A stretch of 64,000 bases of DNA, from NCBI RefSeq assembly GCF_003473545.1, contig NZ_QUCM01000010.1:39611-103610 (forward strand), written 5' to 3'. A program made the position numbers and the translations under genes. Positions 1-8,017 of this stretch are shown piece after piece. This DNA comes from Clostridium sp. AM22-11AC (GTDB lineage Bacteria > Bacillota > Clostridia > Lachnospirales > Lachnospiraceae). The notes beneath the pieces are model-generated. The model made no database searches. It saw nothing but the letters and a program-made list of their open reading frames with translations, and had not been told where the DNA came from. Each line of letters begins with the position of its first letter. The stretch's first letter is position 1.

Positions 1-132
1 GTATAAACCCGCTGGAATAAGGATCAATACCAGAAGAGAAAGACCAAACTGAACTTCTCCCCCTGAGAATTCCAGGATAATTAAATCTCCCCATAACAGA
101 TCATTGATAGCTCCCACAAGTTTGATGATCAT
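1..132 (-). CDS. Alanine/glycine:cation symporter (AGCS family), N-terminal fragment running off the window
   Basis: The minus strand reads about 44 codons to the window edge, with the pattern INDLLWG, then a short Gly-rich turn, then a hydrophobic stretch ending LILIPAGLY. This layout is the usual beginning of sodium- or proton-coupled AGCS amino acid symporters (AlsT/DagA type), membrane proteins that import alanine or glycine. Only the first helix is visible. The ATG at 130-132 is 26 bases from the strong Shine-Dalgarno AAAGGAGGTG (157-166), which is too far; an in-frame ATC at 148-150 sits at ideal spacing, so the start is uncertain. The gene diverges from the gntR gene at 635 and shares an operator word with it. 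Confidence 0.65.
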   Translation of the reverse strand, partial: MIIKLVGAINDLLWGDLIILEFSGGEVQFGLSLLVLILIPAGLY

Positions 133-156
133 GTGGAGTATTCGGTTGATGAGATA

Positions 157-304
157 CACCTCCTTTTGTAATGTGTGAATTGAGGTTCACGTTGCGTCAA
201 ACCGTCAGGGCCCTCTGACATGTCTTGCACGATCATACATCTGCAGCAACCGCTGGCGGCTGGTTCTACAGATGATGTTTGATGCGTGATGCGTGATGCA
301 TCAC
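157..304 (-). promoter_or_regulatory. Structured 5' leader of the symporter mRNA
   Basis: Between the inferred transcription start (near 314, minus strand) and the Shine-Dalgarno at 157-166 lie about 150 bases with two hairpins. One is 238-274 (CATCTG/CAGATG, with inner AACC/GGTT); the other is 204-219 (GTCAG/CTGAC). I do not recognise a known riboswitch. The leader could affect mRNA stability or translation. Confidence 0.35.
281..304. promoter_or_regulatory. Candidate GntR operator in the symporter promoter
   Basis: Positions 293-304 form a perfect 12-base palindrome, GTGATGCATCAC, preceded by tandem GATGCGT repeats at 281-292. The site lies about 10-20 bases downstream of the symporter's inferred start point, a repressing position. 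The ten-base word GCGTGATGCA (291-300) recurs at 559-568 in the gntR promoter. Confidence 0.55.
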
Positions 305-320
305 ATATCTTGTAATTCAT

Positions 321-348
321 ATAATACACTATTTTGCACAAAAGTCAA
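321..348 (-). promoter_or_regulatory. Sigma-A-type promoter of the symporter
   Basis: On the minus strand, -35 TTGACT (343-348) and -10 TATTAT (321-326) are separated by 16 bases. The start would fall near 314, directly upstream of the palindromic operator. Confidence 0.55.
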
Positions 349-508
349 TGGTTATTTTAAAAAAAATTATGCAAAATAAAAAAGAAGCCGACCCTGATGG
401 CGCAGAAGGATGGGACAGGAAGAAAAAAACGGGAAATGTGTGACGGGCGGATACACCTGTAGTTGTGATACGGAAAAAGAATGCGAGGGGCAATTTTGAA
501 AATATATT

Positions 509-537
509 TTGACCGTTTGCTAAAATTGTAGTATCAT
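509..537 (+). promoter_or_regulatory. Sigma-A-type promoter of gntR
   Basis: The -35 TTGACC (509-514) and -10 TATCAT (532-537) have the optimal 17-base spacer. Between this promoter and the divergent one (349-508) I see only A-rich sequence with nothing recognisable. Confidence 0.6.
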
Positions 538-558
538 GAAAAAAGTAAGTGGATCCAT

Positions 559-569
559 GCGTGATGCAC
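559..569. promoter_or_regulatory. Candidate GntR autoregulatory operator
   Basis: The word GCGTGATGCAC lies about 15-25 bases downstream of the inferred gntR start point. It shares ten consecutive bases with the operator in the divergent symporter promoter, so one regulator probably controls both units. Confidence 0.5.
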
Positions 570-634
570 TGATAACAGTACAACAGAATAAAGAAAATAA
601 GAAAAACAATTAAGAAAAGAAGGAGGCGGGGGCT

Positions 635-1309
635 ATGCCCGAAAAAATCATTAAACAGACACTCAGTGAACAGATCTACAACATTCTGAAGGAAGATATT
701 CTGTCTGGTAGGATTTTAATGGGCGATAAGCTTACCAATCGGGAACTTCAGGAGCGGTTTCAGGTTTCATCCACACCCGTGCGTGACGCCATTAACCGAC
801 TGTCAAAAGATGGACTGACCCAGGAAGTATCAAAAAGCGGAGCACAGCTTATCACCTTTGATTATTCCTACGCCAACGAACTCAATGACTTCATCACATT
901 TTTAGCCTGTAGGGCTGTGATGCTTTCTTCCACAGAGCCTGATACAGAAAAACTGGTAGAAAAGCTTCAGATGTATGAAGAAGAAATGGCAGGAGCCAAA
1001 ACATCCATGGAATACTTTGAGGCGGATTTTCGCTATCATAAGGTATTCTTTGACCATTGCGGAAACCGTTTTATGAAGGAAACCTATAAGCAGTATAATT
1101 TTATCCGGACCCTTCTTATACGTTATGCCATCCGGACCGAAGATGAACGGGATCTGGGGATCAGACAGCACCGGGGGATCACTCAGGCTTTTCAGAAAAA
1201 GGATTATGAGAAGGCAAGAAAGCTTATGGAAGAACATTATCTGTCCGGTATGCAGTTAGCAAGAGAGCATTACCGGGAAGGGGATACTTTCAGAGAAAAT
1301 AAAAAATGA
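635..1309 (+). CDS. GntR-family transcriptional regulator, FCD (FadR) subfamily
   Basis: A 224-residue DNA-binding regulator. Residues 10-75 form the GntR winged helix-turn-helix (SEQIYNILKEDILSG, then RELQERFQVSSTPVRDAINRL). The remainder is the all-helical FCD effector domain, with the usual metal or acid-binding residues in DFRYH, QHRG and EEHY. The ATG follows AAGGAGG at good spacing. The shared operator words suggest that it represses itself and the divergent AGCS symporter, so the effector may be an amino acid or a related small acid; this is inference. degV follows after 33 bases, possibly in the same transcript. Confidence 0.85.
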   Translation: MPEKIIKQTLSEQIYNILKEDILSGRILMGDKLTNRELQERFQVSSTPVRDAINRLSKDGLTQEVSKSGAQLITFDYSYANELNDFITFLACRAVMLSSTEPDTEKLVEKLQMYEEEMAGAKTSMEYFEADFRYHKVFFDHCGNRFMKETYKQYNFIRTLLIRYAIRTEDERDLGIRQHRGITQAFQKKDYEKARKLMEEHYLSGMQLAREHYREGDTFRENKK

Positions 1310-1342
1310 TCAGAAATATTGGGAAACATTAAGGAGACAGTT

Positions 1343-2212
1343 ATGAGAACAGCAATCGCTACAGACAGCAACAGCGGTATTACACAGGAGCAGGCAGCAA
1401 AATTAGGTATTTATGTGCTGCCTATGCCTTTTATGATCAATGGGGAAATGTTTTATGAAGGTGTGAACCTGACCCATGAGGAATTTTTTAAACGGATGGA
1501 AGAAGGGGCAGATATCACTACTTCCCAGCCTTCCCCAGGTGAGGTAACTGACTTCTGGGATAAGCTGTTAAAGGAATATGATGAAATTTTATATATTCCC
1601 ATGTCCAGCGGTTTAAGCGGTTCCTGCCAGACAGCTATCATGCTGGCAGATGATTACGACGGAAAAGTACAGGTGGTAAACAACCAGCGTATTTCTGTTA
1701 CCCAGGAGCAGTCAGCACTGGATGCAAGGGATTTAGCTGCAAAGGGATATGAGGCAGCCCAGATTAAAGAAATCTTAGAACGTACCAAGTACGAGAGCAG
1801 TATTTATATTACCCTTACTACTTTGAAATATCTGAAAAAAGGCGGACGTATCACTCCGGCTGCTGCAGCCCTGGGAACTCTCCTTCGCATTAAGCCGGTT
1901 TTAACCATTCAGGGAGAAAAACTGGATGCATTTTCAAAGGCACGTACAGCCAAGCAGGCCAAGACCATTATGCTCACTGCACTGGCAAAAGACTTAGAAG
2001 AGCGTTTTCATGACAAGAATGCGGAACATACCTATCTGGAGATCGCCCATACCTGCAATGAAGAAGGGGCAAAAGAGCTGGAAGAGGCTTTAAAAGAGCA
2101 GTATCCAGGTGCCCCGATCACCATAGCACCTCTTTCTTTAAGCATTGCCTGCCACATTGGACCAGGAAGTTTTGCAGTAGCCTGCTCCAGTAAGCTGAAG
2201 GAGCTGGAATAA
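1343..2212 (+). CDS. DegV family fatty-acid-binding protein
   Basis: A 289-residue cytoplasmic protein of the DegV family, which in Gram-positives binds fatty acids and passes them to fatty acid kinase FakA. The family signatures are visible: ATDSNSGI at the start, TSQPSPG near residue 60, and MSSGLSGSCQTA around residue 90. The rest is a two-domain fold of normal family length. I chose ATG 1343 because AGGAG lies just upstream; an upstream TTG would add eight residues without a ribosome binding site. The acyl ligand cannot be inferred. The following kinase gene begins one base after the stop, suggesting translational coupling. Confidence 0.85.
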   Translation: MRTAIATDSNSGITQEQAAKLGIYVLPMPFMINGEMFYEGVNLTHEEFFKRMEEGADITTSQPSPGEVTDFWDKLLKEYDEILYIPMSSGLSGSCQTAIMLADDYDGKVQVVNNQRISVTQEQSALDARDLAAKGYEAAQIKEILERTKYESSIYITLTTLKYLKKGGRITPAAAALGTLLRIKPVLTIQGEKLDAFSKARTAKQAKTIMLTALAKDLEERFHDKNAEHTYLEIAHTCNEEGAKELEEALKEQYPGAPITIAPLSLSIACHIGPGSFAVACSSKLKELE

Positions 2213-2213
2213 T

Positions 2214-3683
2214 TTGGAAAAAGAAAAATGGTATGAAAAGTTAAAGGCACAGGGACAGAGTATTACTGTCCCCATGACTCTTTTGATGATCGCAGTGGCT
2301 GTTATCCCTCTTTTATTACAGACATGGATCCTCATCGGCTCTTTTAAGCAGAACCAGATAGAAGCCAGGAGCATTGAGATACAGAACCAGTGTGTGATCT
2401 TAAGCAACCGAATGACCCGCTCCGGGTATATGACGGCGGATAAGGCCAATAATGTAAGCCTAGATGCCCAGATGCAGACCATAGCGGATCTGTATAATGG
2501 CCGTATCGTTATTGTCAACAGCAGTTATAAGATCATGACAGATACTTTTAATCTGTCTACAGGAAAATATTATATATCCGAAGAAGTTATCCGCTGTTTT
2601 AAAGGGGAAAGCGGCAGCAGCTTTAATAAAGAGGGTGGATATTTTTACCAGACTATCCCTGTTTATGATCCGGCAGATGAGAAAAAGATCCAGGGAGTGA
2701 TCGCAGTGACTGCTTCCATGGAAAATGTTGTGTCGGTAACAGAACGGGTAAAAAGCAGTGCCCAGCTGTTCTTTCTGTGTATGGCACTGGTGGCAATCCT
2801 GTTTTCCATTATGTCAGCTCATTTCCTGGTGCGGCCTTTTAAGCGGCTCCTGCGTTCCTTTGACCGGGTGGCCCAGGGGGATCTGGATGCAGATATCAGC
2901 GAAGATGCTTACAGTGAGACCAGGCAGATGTCCCAGGCAGTGCAGAAGTCTCTTCGCAAGTTAAAAGCAGTGGACCAGTCACGTCAGGAATTTGTTTCCA
3001 ATGTGTCCCATGAGTTAAAAACCCCTATTACATCCATCCGTGTACTGGCGGACTCCCTTATGGGAATGGAAGATGCGCCGGTGGAACTGTACAGGGAGTT
3101 TATGGCAGATATTTCAGATGAGATCGACCGGGAAAATCAGATCATTGAGGATCTGCTTACACTGGTGCGTATGGATAAGTCCGCAGAAAGCCAGATGAAT
3201 ATTTCCCAGGTGCATATCAATCATGAACTGGAAATGATCTTAAAGAGACTGCGGCCTATTGCCAAGAGAAGCAATGTAGAACTGATCCTGGAGAGCATCC
3301 GTGAAGTAACTGCAGATGTGGATAAAGTGAAATTAAACCTGGCTGTGACCAATCTGGTGGAAAATGCCATCAAGTATAATATAGACTCCGGCTGGGTCCG
3401 TGTAACACTGGATGCAGACCATAAGTATTTTTATGTTAAAGTGGCAGACTCCGGCATTGGTATCCCGGAGGACAGTGTGGACCATATTTTTGAGCGCTTT
3501 TTCCGTGTGGACAAGGCACGTTCCAGGGAAGTTGGCGGTACAGGACTGGGACTTTCGATCACAAAAAATGTGATCCAGATGCATCATGGTGTGATCGATG
3601 TGGAAAGTACACCGGGAGAGGGAACTACCTTCAGTATGCGTATCCCGTTAAATTATGTGCCAAGACAGGAGGAACGGTTATGA
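2214..3683 (+). CDS. Membrane sensor histidine kinase (PhoR/WalK-like)
   Basis: A 489-residue sensor kinase. It has a first membrane helix (about 17-43), an extracytoplasmic sensor of about 140 residues, a second helix (about 183-204), a HAMP linker, the dimerisation/phosphoacceptor helix with His266 in SHELKTP, and an HATPase domain with NLVENAIKYN, ADSGIGIP and GGTGLGLS. All catalytic boxes are intact. Translation probably starts at TTG 2214, ten bases after AAGGAG inside the end of degV. No response regulator gene lies beside it or anywhere in the window, although kinases of this type are normally encoded directly after one. It overlaps the GerMN gene by four bases (ATGA). Confidence 0.9.
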   Translation: MEKEKWYEKLKAQGQSITVPMTLLMIAVAVIPLLLQTWILIGSFKQNQIEARSIEIQNQCVILSNRMTRSGYMTADKANNVSLDAQMQTIADLYNGRIVIVNSSYKIMTDTFNLSTGKYYISEEVIRCFKGESGSSFNKEGGYFYQTIPVYDPADEKKIQGVIAVTASMENVVSVTERVKSSAQLFFLCMALVAILFSIMSAHFLVRPFKRLLRSFDRVAQGDLDADISEDAYSETRQMSQAVQKSLRKLKAVDQSRQEFVSNVSHELKTPITSIRVLADSLMGMEDAPVELYREFMADISDEIDRENQIIEDLLTLVRMDKSAESQMNISQVHINHELEMILKRLRPIAKRSNVELILESIREVTADVDKVKLNLAVTNLVENAIKYNIDSGWVRVTLDADHKYFYVKVADSGIGIPEDSVDHIFERFFRVDKARSREVGGTGLGLSITKNVIQMHHGVIDVESTPGEGTTFSMRIPLNYVPRQEERL

Positions 3684-4627
3684 AACATGGAAAAAGAAAG
3701 TTTCTTCTGAGTATACTTTTAGGTGTACTGGTGGCTGCAATGGCAGTCCTTTCCGGATGTAAAGCCAGGACAGAACCAAAATCGGATCCGGGAGCCGGAA
3801 AATACCTGATCTATTATCTGAATTCCTCGGTTACGAAACTGGTTGCCCAGGAATATGAAACAGAAACAAAAGATCAGGTGGCGCTGGCAGAGGAACTGGT
3901 CGATCAGCTGACTTATGTGCCAAGGGATCTGGACTGCCAGACTGTTTTAAATGATAAAGTGTCTTTTAAAGCCTGCAGGATCGATGAACAGGTACTGTAT
4001 CTGTATTTTGACGGCAGTTATACGGCTATGAAACCGGAACAGGAGATCCTTTGCAGAGCGGCCCTTGCAAGGACTATGACCCAGATACCGGGAATTGATT
4101 ATATCAGTATCTACTGTGGGGACCAGCCGCTGATGGACCGTCAGGGAAATCCGGTGGGATTTATCTCAGCAGGTGATTTTATTATCAATACAAGTAATGT
4201 AAATGCCTATGAAAAGACGGAACTGACCCTGTATTTTGCAAACAGCACCGGTGACAAGCTGGTGGCAGAAAAGCGGGAAGTGGCCCACAATATCAATACG
4301 TCCATGGAGCAGCTGATCGTGGAACAGCTGATCGCAGGACCATCCGACAGCAGCCATCAGGCAGTACTGCCATCTGACTGCAAGATACTTAGTGTGTCTG
4401 TAACGGATAATATATGCTATATCAATTTTGACTCTGCTTTTTTAAACAGCAACCAGGCGGTAAATGAATATATCCCTATTTACGCCATTGTAAATTCACT
4501 GGTAGATAAAACCTCTGTTTCTAAGGTACAGATCATGGTAAACGGTTCCCAGGATGTAATGTTTCGGGAAGTGGTATCTTTGAATACGGCCTTTGAGCGG
4601 AATACGGATTATATTGAGCAGGAATAA
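3680..4627 (+). CDS. GerMN-domain lipoprotein
   Basis: A 315-residue exported lipoprotein. The signal peptide ends in the lipobox LSGC (Cys at about 26). Two GerMN-type beta-alpha domains follow, roughly residues 40-165 and 175-310, with the family pattern of LYF near the start of each and an AQLIAGP-like segment (EQLIAGPSD). GerM proteins act at the cell envelope during sporulation and germination, but the domain also occurs in vegetative lipoproteins next to sensor kinases. The four-base overlap with the kinase gene suggests co-translation and a shared envelope-sensing role. The exact ligand is unknown. Confidence 0.85.
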   Translation: MKHGKRKFLLSILLGVLVAAMAVLSGCKARTEPKSDPGAGKYLIYYLNSSVTKLVAQEYETETKDQVALAEELVDQLTYVPRDLDCQTVLNDKVSFKACRIDEQVLYLYFDGSYTAMKPEQEILCRAALARTMTQIPGIDYISIYCGDQPLMDRQGNPVGFISAGDFIINTSNVNAYEKTELTLYFANSTGDKLVAEKREVAHNINTSMEQLIVEQLIAGPSDSSHQAVLPSDCKILSVSVTDNICYINFDSAFLNSNQAVNEYIPIYAIVNSLVDKTSVSKVQIMVNGSQDVMFREVVSLNTAFERNTDYIEQE

Positions 4628-4688
4628 AGGCGGATCAAAAGCGGAAAGATAAAGCGGAAATTAAGAACAAAACAGGAGAAAACAGAAT

Positions 4689-7142
4689 ATGAAACGGCCC
4701 CTTGTGGTGATAACTGCAGGCTTTGTACTTGGAGAGGTGCTTGCCCTGTGTTTGCAGGAGGCTGTATACAGAATTTGTTTCTGGTTTGCAGGAGTGCTGT
4801 TTTTGACAGTGCTTGCTGCCAGGCGTTTTTTAAGCAGGAGTGTCATATACAGGACACTTCTGCTTATTTTTGTGTTTGTTTTTGGCGGGATGACGGCAGG
4901 AAGTTTTTCAGGTGCCAGGTGCCGGGACCAGATGGAGCAGGAAGAAAAGAGGATTATCCAGGCTGGATTTGGGGATGTGGTACAGTTGGTTGGTCAGGTA
5001 GTGGATGTACGGGAAAAAAGTGAAAAACTGGAAATAATTGTAAACCAGGTAAAAGTGGGAAAGAGAGTGCGAAATATTGCTGACCCGGATAACATCCGGT
5101 GGCTGTCACTTCAATACCCGGTGCAGCTTTCTGGAACCCCAGGTGATCTGGAAGGCTGGGAAGAGAAGCTTCTTCCTGGGAAACAGGTGAAAATGGCCTG
5201 TTCTTTCCGTCTCACAGAACCTGCTAAAAATCCGGGGGAATTTGATGCAAAGCTGTATTACCGGTCAAAGGGAGTGGTGTGTACCGGTTACATAAAAGCT
5301 TTAAAAGAAAGCAGCGGGGCGGATCAGCCGTTTATGAGGCTTATTCTGTGGTTCAGACGATATTGCAGTCATGTTCTGGAAGAATACGGTGGGAAAGAAG
5401 ACAGCAGTATTTATAAAGCAATGTTACTGGGTGATACCTCGTTTATGGAGAAGGATACCCTGGATCTGTACCGCAGCAGCGGGATCGCCCACTTGCTGGC
5501 AGTCAGCGGGCAGCATTTGTCACTGATCGGTGGTGGAATGTATCTGCTTCTTAGAAAGACAGTGGGAGGTTTCCGTGCTTCCGGGATAATAGGATGCGGT
5601 TTTGTGATCAGCTATGGCATATTTACCGGCTCATCCGGGTCTGCTATCCGTGCAGTCCTTATGATCTGCTGTCTGTGGCTGGCAGCAGAGCGGGGACGGA
5701 CCTATGACAGTCTTTCTGCCTTAAGTTTTGCAGCGTTAGGTCTTCTGGGAAACAATCCCTATCTGATCTTTCACAGCGGTTTTCAGCTATCGTTTTCAGC
5801 GGTCCTGGCTATTTCCGGACCGGGGCAGTGGATGATCCGGGAGTATAATATTGGAAAAAACTGGGAAAAGACAGTGGTGATCAGTTTATGGGTGCAGATT
5901 TTTCTTCTGCCTGTTATGGCATGGCATTATTACCAGTATCCTCTGTATGGGATGTTTTTGAATTTTCTGGTATTGCCGTTGGTGCCGGTTTTGATGATAG
6001 CGGGGATCATGATATTGCTTACAGGAGGATTTTTGCCTTTGGCAGCAGGGACAGCTGCTAAAGTGGGGCATGTGATATTGGGTTATTATAAATGGATCTG
6101 TGAAGGTTCCCTGAAACTGCCGGGGGCAGTAAGGATAATGGGGAGGCCCGGTCCGGGACAGATCCTGGGGTATATTGTGTTGTGGGGGATAGCGGTGGCT
6201 TTATTGAGATGCCAGAGGTGGGGGCAGACCAGAAAGATCCTGAAAAAATATATAAATTTGATATTTGCAGTTGCAACTCTGCTCACAGCAGTATTGTTTA
6301 GTTTCGCTATTCTTTCTCCACACCCGGTCCGTGGTTTTGAACTTCTCTGCCTTGATGTAGGTCAGGGGGATGGTTTTTTGCTTAGGTCAGGAACAACCAA
6401 CATCCTTATAGACAGCGGAAGTTCTGACCAGAAAAAACTGGGAAGCAGGACTCTTGAACCCTGCCTTAAGTCTAAAGGGATCTCCCGTTTAGATATAGCA
6501 GTCGTAAGTCATGGGGACAGTGACCATATAAGTGGTCTTTTGTATTTATTAGAGCAGAAAATGCCCATAGATTTATTAATATTGCCTGGTGGGGGAAAAG
6601 GGGGAGAGATCTACGGTCAATTGGAACAGCTGCAGACAGAAGCAGGGGGAAAAACATATTACATGCACCAGGGAGATAAGATAAAGGCCGGAGAAATGGA
6701 ATTTACCTGTATTTTTGAGAAGGAGACAGAAGAAGAACGTAACGCCCATTCCCTGGTTTTATGCTCCCACTATAAAGATCTGCATATTTTATTTACCGGT
6801 GATATGGGAATATCAGAAGAGACAGAACTTTTAGATCTGGCAGAAGAAAATGGCAGCATCCAGCAGGAACATTTGGAACATGTACAGATCCTGAAAACGG
6901 CCCACCACGGTTCCAAAGGATCTTCCAGTCCTGCCTTTTTGGAAGCAATGCCTTTAAAAGCTGCTTTTATTTCCTACGGTAAAGACAATTCCTATGGACA
7001 TCCATCCGGGCAGGTCACGGAGGAGATGAAGAAACAAAACATTTCCCTTTATGAAACCGGCGGAAAGGGGGCATGGACATTAGAAAGTAAAGCGAGAAAC
7101 GTTATTATAAAAAGAACCGTGAAAAGCAGGGGAGAAAATTAA
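4689..7142 (+). CDS. comEC: ComEC/Rec2 DNA-uptake channel and metallo-hydrolase
   Basis: An 817-residue competence protein predicted to carry single-stranded DNA across the membrane. The N-terminal third holds two membrane segments and the DUF4131 beta-rich region. The centre is the polytopic Competence domain (about 215-500) with GDTSFM and HLLAVSGQH. The C-terminus (about 545-800) is a metallo-beta-lactamase domain with SHGDSDH, FTGDMG and TAHHGSKG, so the metal-binding residues are intact. Length is normal for the family. The ATG follows AGGAG with a short spacer. It closes the run gntR-degV-kinase-gerMN-comEC, which may be one transcript. No other competence gene is visible here. Confidence 0.92.
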   Translation: MKRPLVVITAGFVLGEVLALCLQEAVYRICFWFAGVLFLTVLAARRFLSRSVIYRTLLLIFVFVFGGMTAGSFSGARCRDQMEQEEKRIIQAGFGDVVQLVGQVVDVREKSEKLEIIVNQVKVGKRVRNIADPDNIRWLSLQYPVQLSGTPGDLEGWEEKLLPGKQVKMACSFRLTEPAKNPGEFDAKLYYRSKGVVCTGYIKALKESSGADQPFMRLILWFRRYCSHVLEEYGGKEDSSIYKAMLLGDTSFMEKDTLDLYRSSGIAHLLAVSGQHLSLIGGGMYLLLRKTVGGFRASGIIGCGFVISYGIFTGSSGSAIRAVLMICCLWLAAERGRTYDSLSALSFAALGLLGNNPYLIFHSGFQLSFSAVLAISGPGQWMIREYNIGKNWEKTVVISLWVQIFLLPVMAWHYYQYPLYGMFLNFLVLPLVPVLMIAGIMILLTGGFLPLAAGTAAKVGHVILGYYKWICEGSLKLPGAVRIMGRPGPGQILGYIVLWGIAVALLRCQRWGQTRKILKKYINLIFAVATLLTAVLFSFAILSPHPVRGFELLCLDVGQGDGFLLRSGTTNILIDSGSSDQKKLGSRTLEPCLKSKGISRLDIAVVSHGDSDHISGLLYLLEQKMPIDLLILPGGGKGGEIYGQLEQLQTEAGGKTYYMHQGDKIKAGEMEFTCIFEKETEEERNAHSLVLCSHYKDLHILFTGDMGISEETELLDLAEENGSIQQEHLEHVQILKTAHHGSKGSSSPAFLEAMPLKAAFISYGKDNSYGHPSGQVTEEMKKQNISLYETGGKGAWTLESKARNVIIKRTVKSRGEN

Positions 7143-7237
7143 AATAAAAGGTTTTCAAGTAAGAAAAGAAGTGGTATTGTTATTAACAAAATTTGCAGCC
7201 CCATATGCCAGGGACTTGAATACAGGAGGCCAGAATA

Positions 7238-7846
7238 ATGAGTGAGAAAAATGAAAATGTAAAGATCCAGGTGGCATCAGTGGAAGATGCAGAGGAGCTG
7301 CTTGCAATTTATGCTCCTTATGTAGAAAAGACAGCGATCACTTTTGAGTATGAGGTTCCGTCCGTAGAAGAATTTAAAGGACGGATTGCCCATGTATTAC
7401 AGCGTTTCCCATATCTGAAAGCAGTGGAAGATGGTAAGATCCTTGGATATGCTTATGTAAGTCCTTTTAAAGAGCGGGCTGCTTATGACTGGTCAGTGGA
7501 AACATCTATTTATGTAGATGAAAATGTGAAGCACAAAGGGGTTGGAAGAAAGCTTCATGAGGTCCTGGAAGCTGTCTTAAAAGAGCAGGGCATCCTGAAT
7601 ATGGAAGCCTGCATCGGTTATCCGGAAGTGGAAGACGAATACCTGGATAAAAACAGTGTCAATTTCCACGCACACATGGGATACCGCATGATAGGCGAGT
7701 TCAAAAAATGTGGATACAAATTTGACCGCTGGTACAACATGGTATGGATGGAGTACATCATTGGCGAGCATCAGGCCCATATGACAGCACCGGAAAGCTT
7801 CCCGCAGATCCGGGACAGACTGAAAGAAAAATATGGTTTAGAGTAG
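7238..7846 (+). CDS. GNAT N-acetyltransferase, phosphinothricin-acetyltransferase-like
   Basis: A 202-residue cytoplasmic acetyltransferase. The fold runs from a beta strand plus VEDAEELLAIYAPYV through the acetyl-CoA loop KHKGVGRKL (about residue 100) to NFHAHMGYR near the C-terminal part. This arrangement resembles the phosphinothricin/methionine sulfoximine acetyltransferase (Pat/Bar, YncA) branch, which acetylates small amine substrates including toxic amino acid analogues. The true substrate is not known. It has its own AGGAGG site and is followed by a strong terminator, so it is the last gene of its transcript. Confidence 0.8.
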   Translation: MSEKNENVKIQVASVEDAEELLAIYAPYVEKTAITFEYEVPSVEEFKGRIAHVLQRFPYLKAVEDGKILGYAYVSPFKERAAYDWSVETSIYVDENVKHKGVGRKLHEVLEAVLKEQGILNMEACIGYPEVEDEYLDKNSVNFHAHMGYRMIGEFKKCGYKFDRWYNMVWMEYIIGEHQAHMTAPESFPQIRDRLKEKYGLE

Positions 7847-7863
7847 AGTTGTAAATGCGTTGT

Positions 7864-7892
7864 AAGCGTCCTTCGGGGCGCTTTTGCTTTGT
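7864..7892 (+). terminator. Rho-independent terminator after the GNAT gene
   Basis: An eight-base-pair stem, AAGCGTCC/GGGCGCTT with one G-T pair, closes a TTCG tetraloop and is followed by a T-rich tract. Confidence 0.8.
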
Positions 7893-7919
7893 CTGGGGAA
7901 ATTTTATTTAAAGCAGTTT

Positions 7920-7948
7920 TTGGAAAAAAGAAGTGTTGTTGATACAAT
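7920..7948 (+). promoter_or_regulatory. Promoter of the Lon-like ATPase gene
   Basis: The -35 TTGGAA (7920-7925) and -10 TACAAT (7943-7948) have a 17-base spacer. This is the only clear promoter before the ATPase and the closely following thi-type transporter. Confidence 0.5.
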
Positions 7949-8017
7949 AAATCCGTGGTAAACTTGGAATGAGTTTTTTGAAAATGGTAGTAAATATTTA
8001 ACTGCGAGGAGAAAAAA

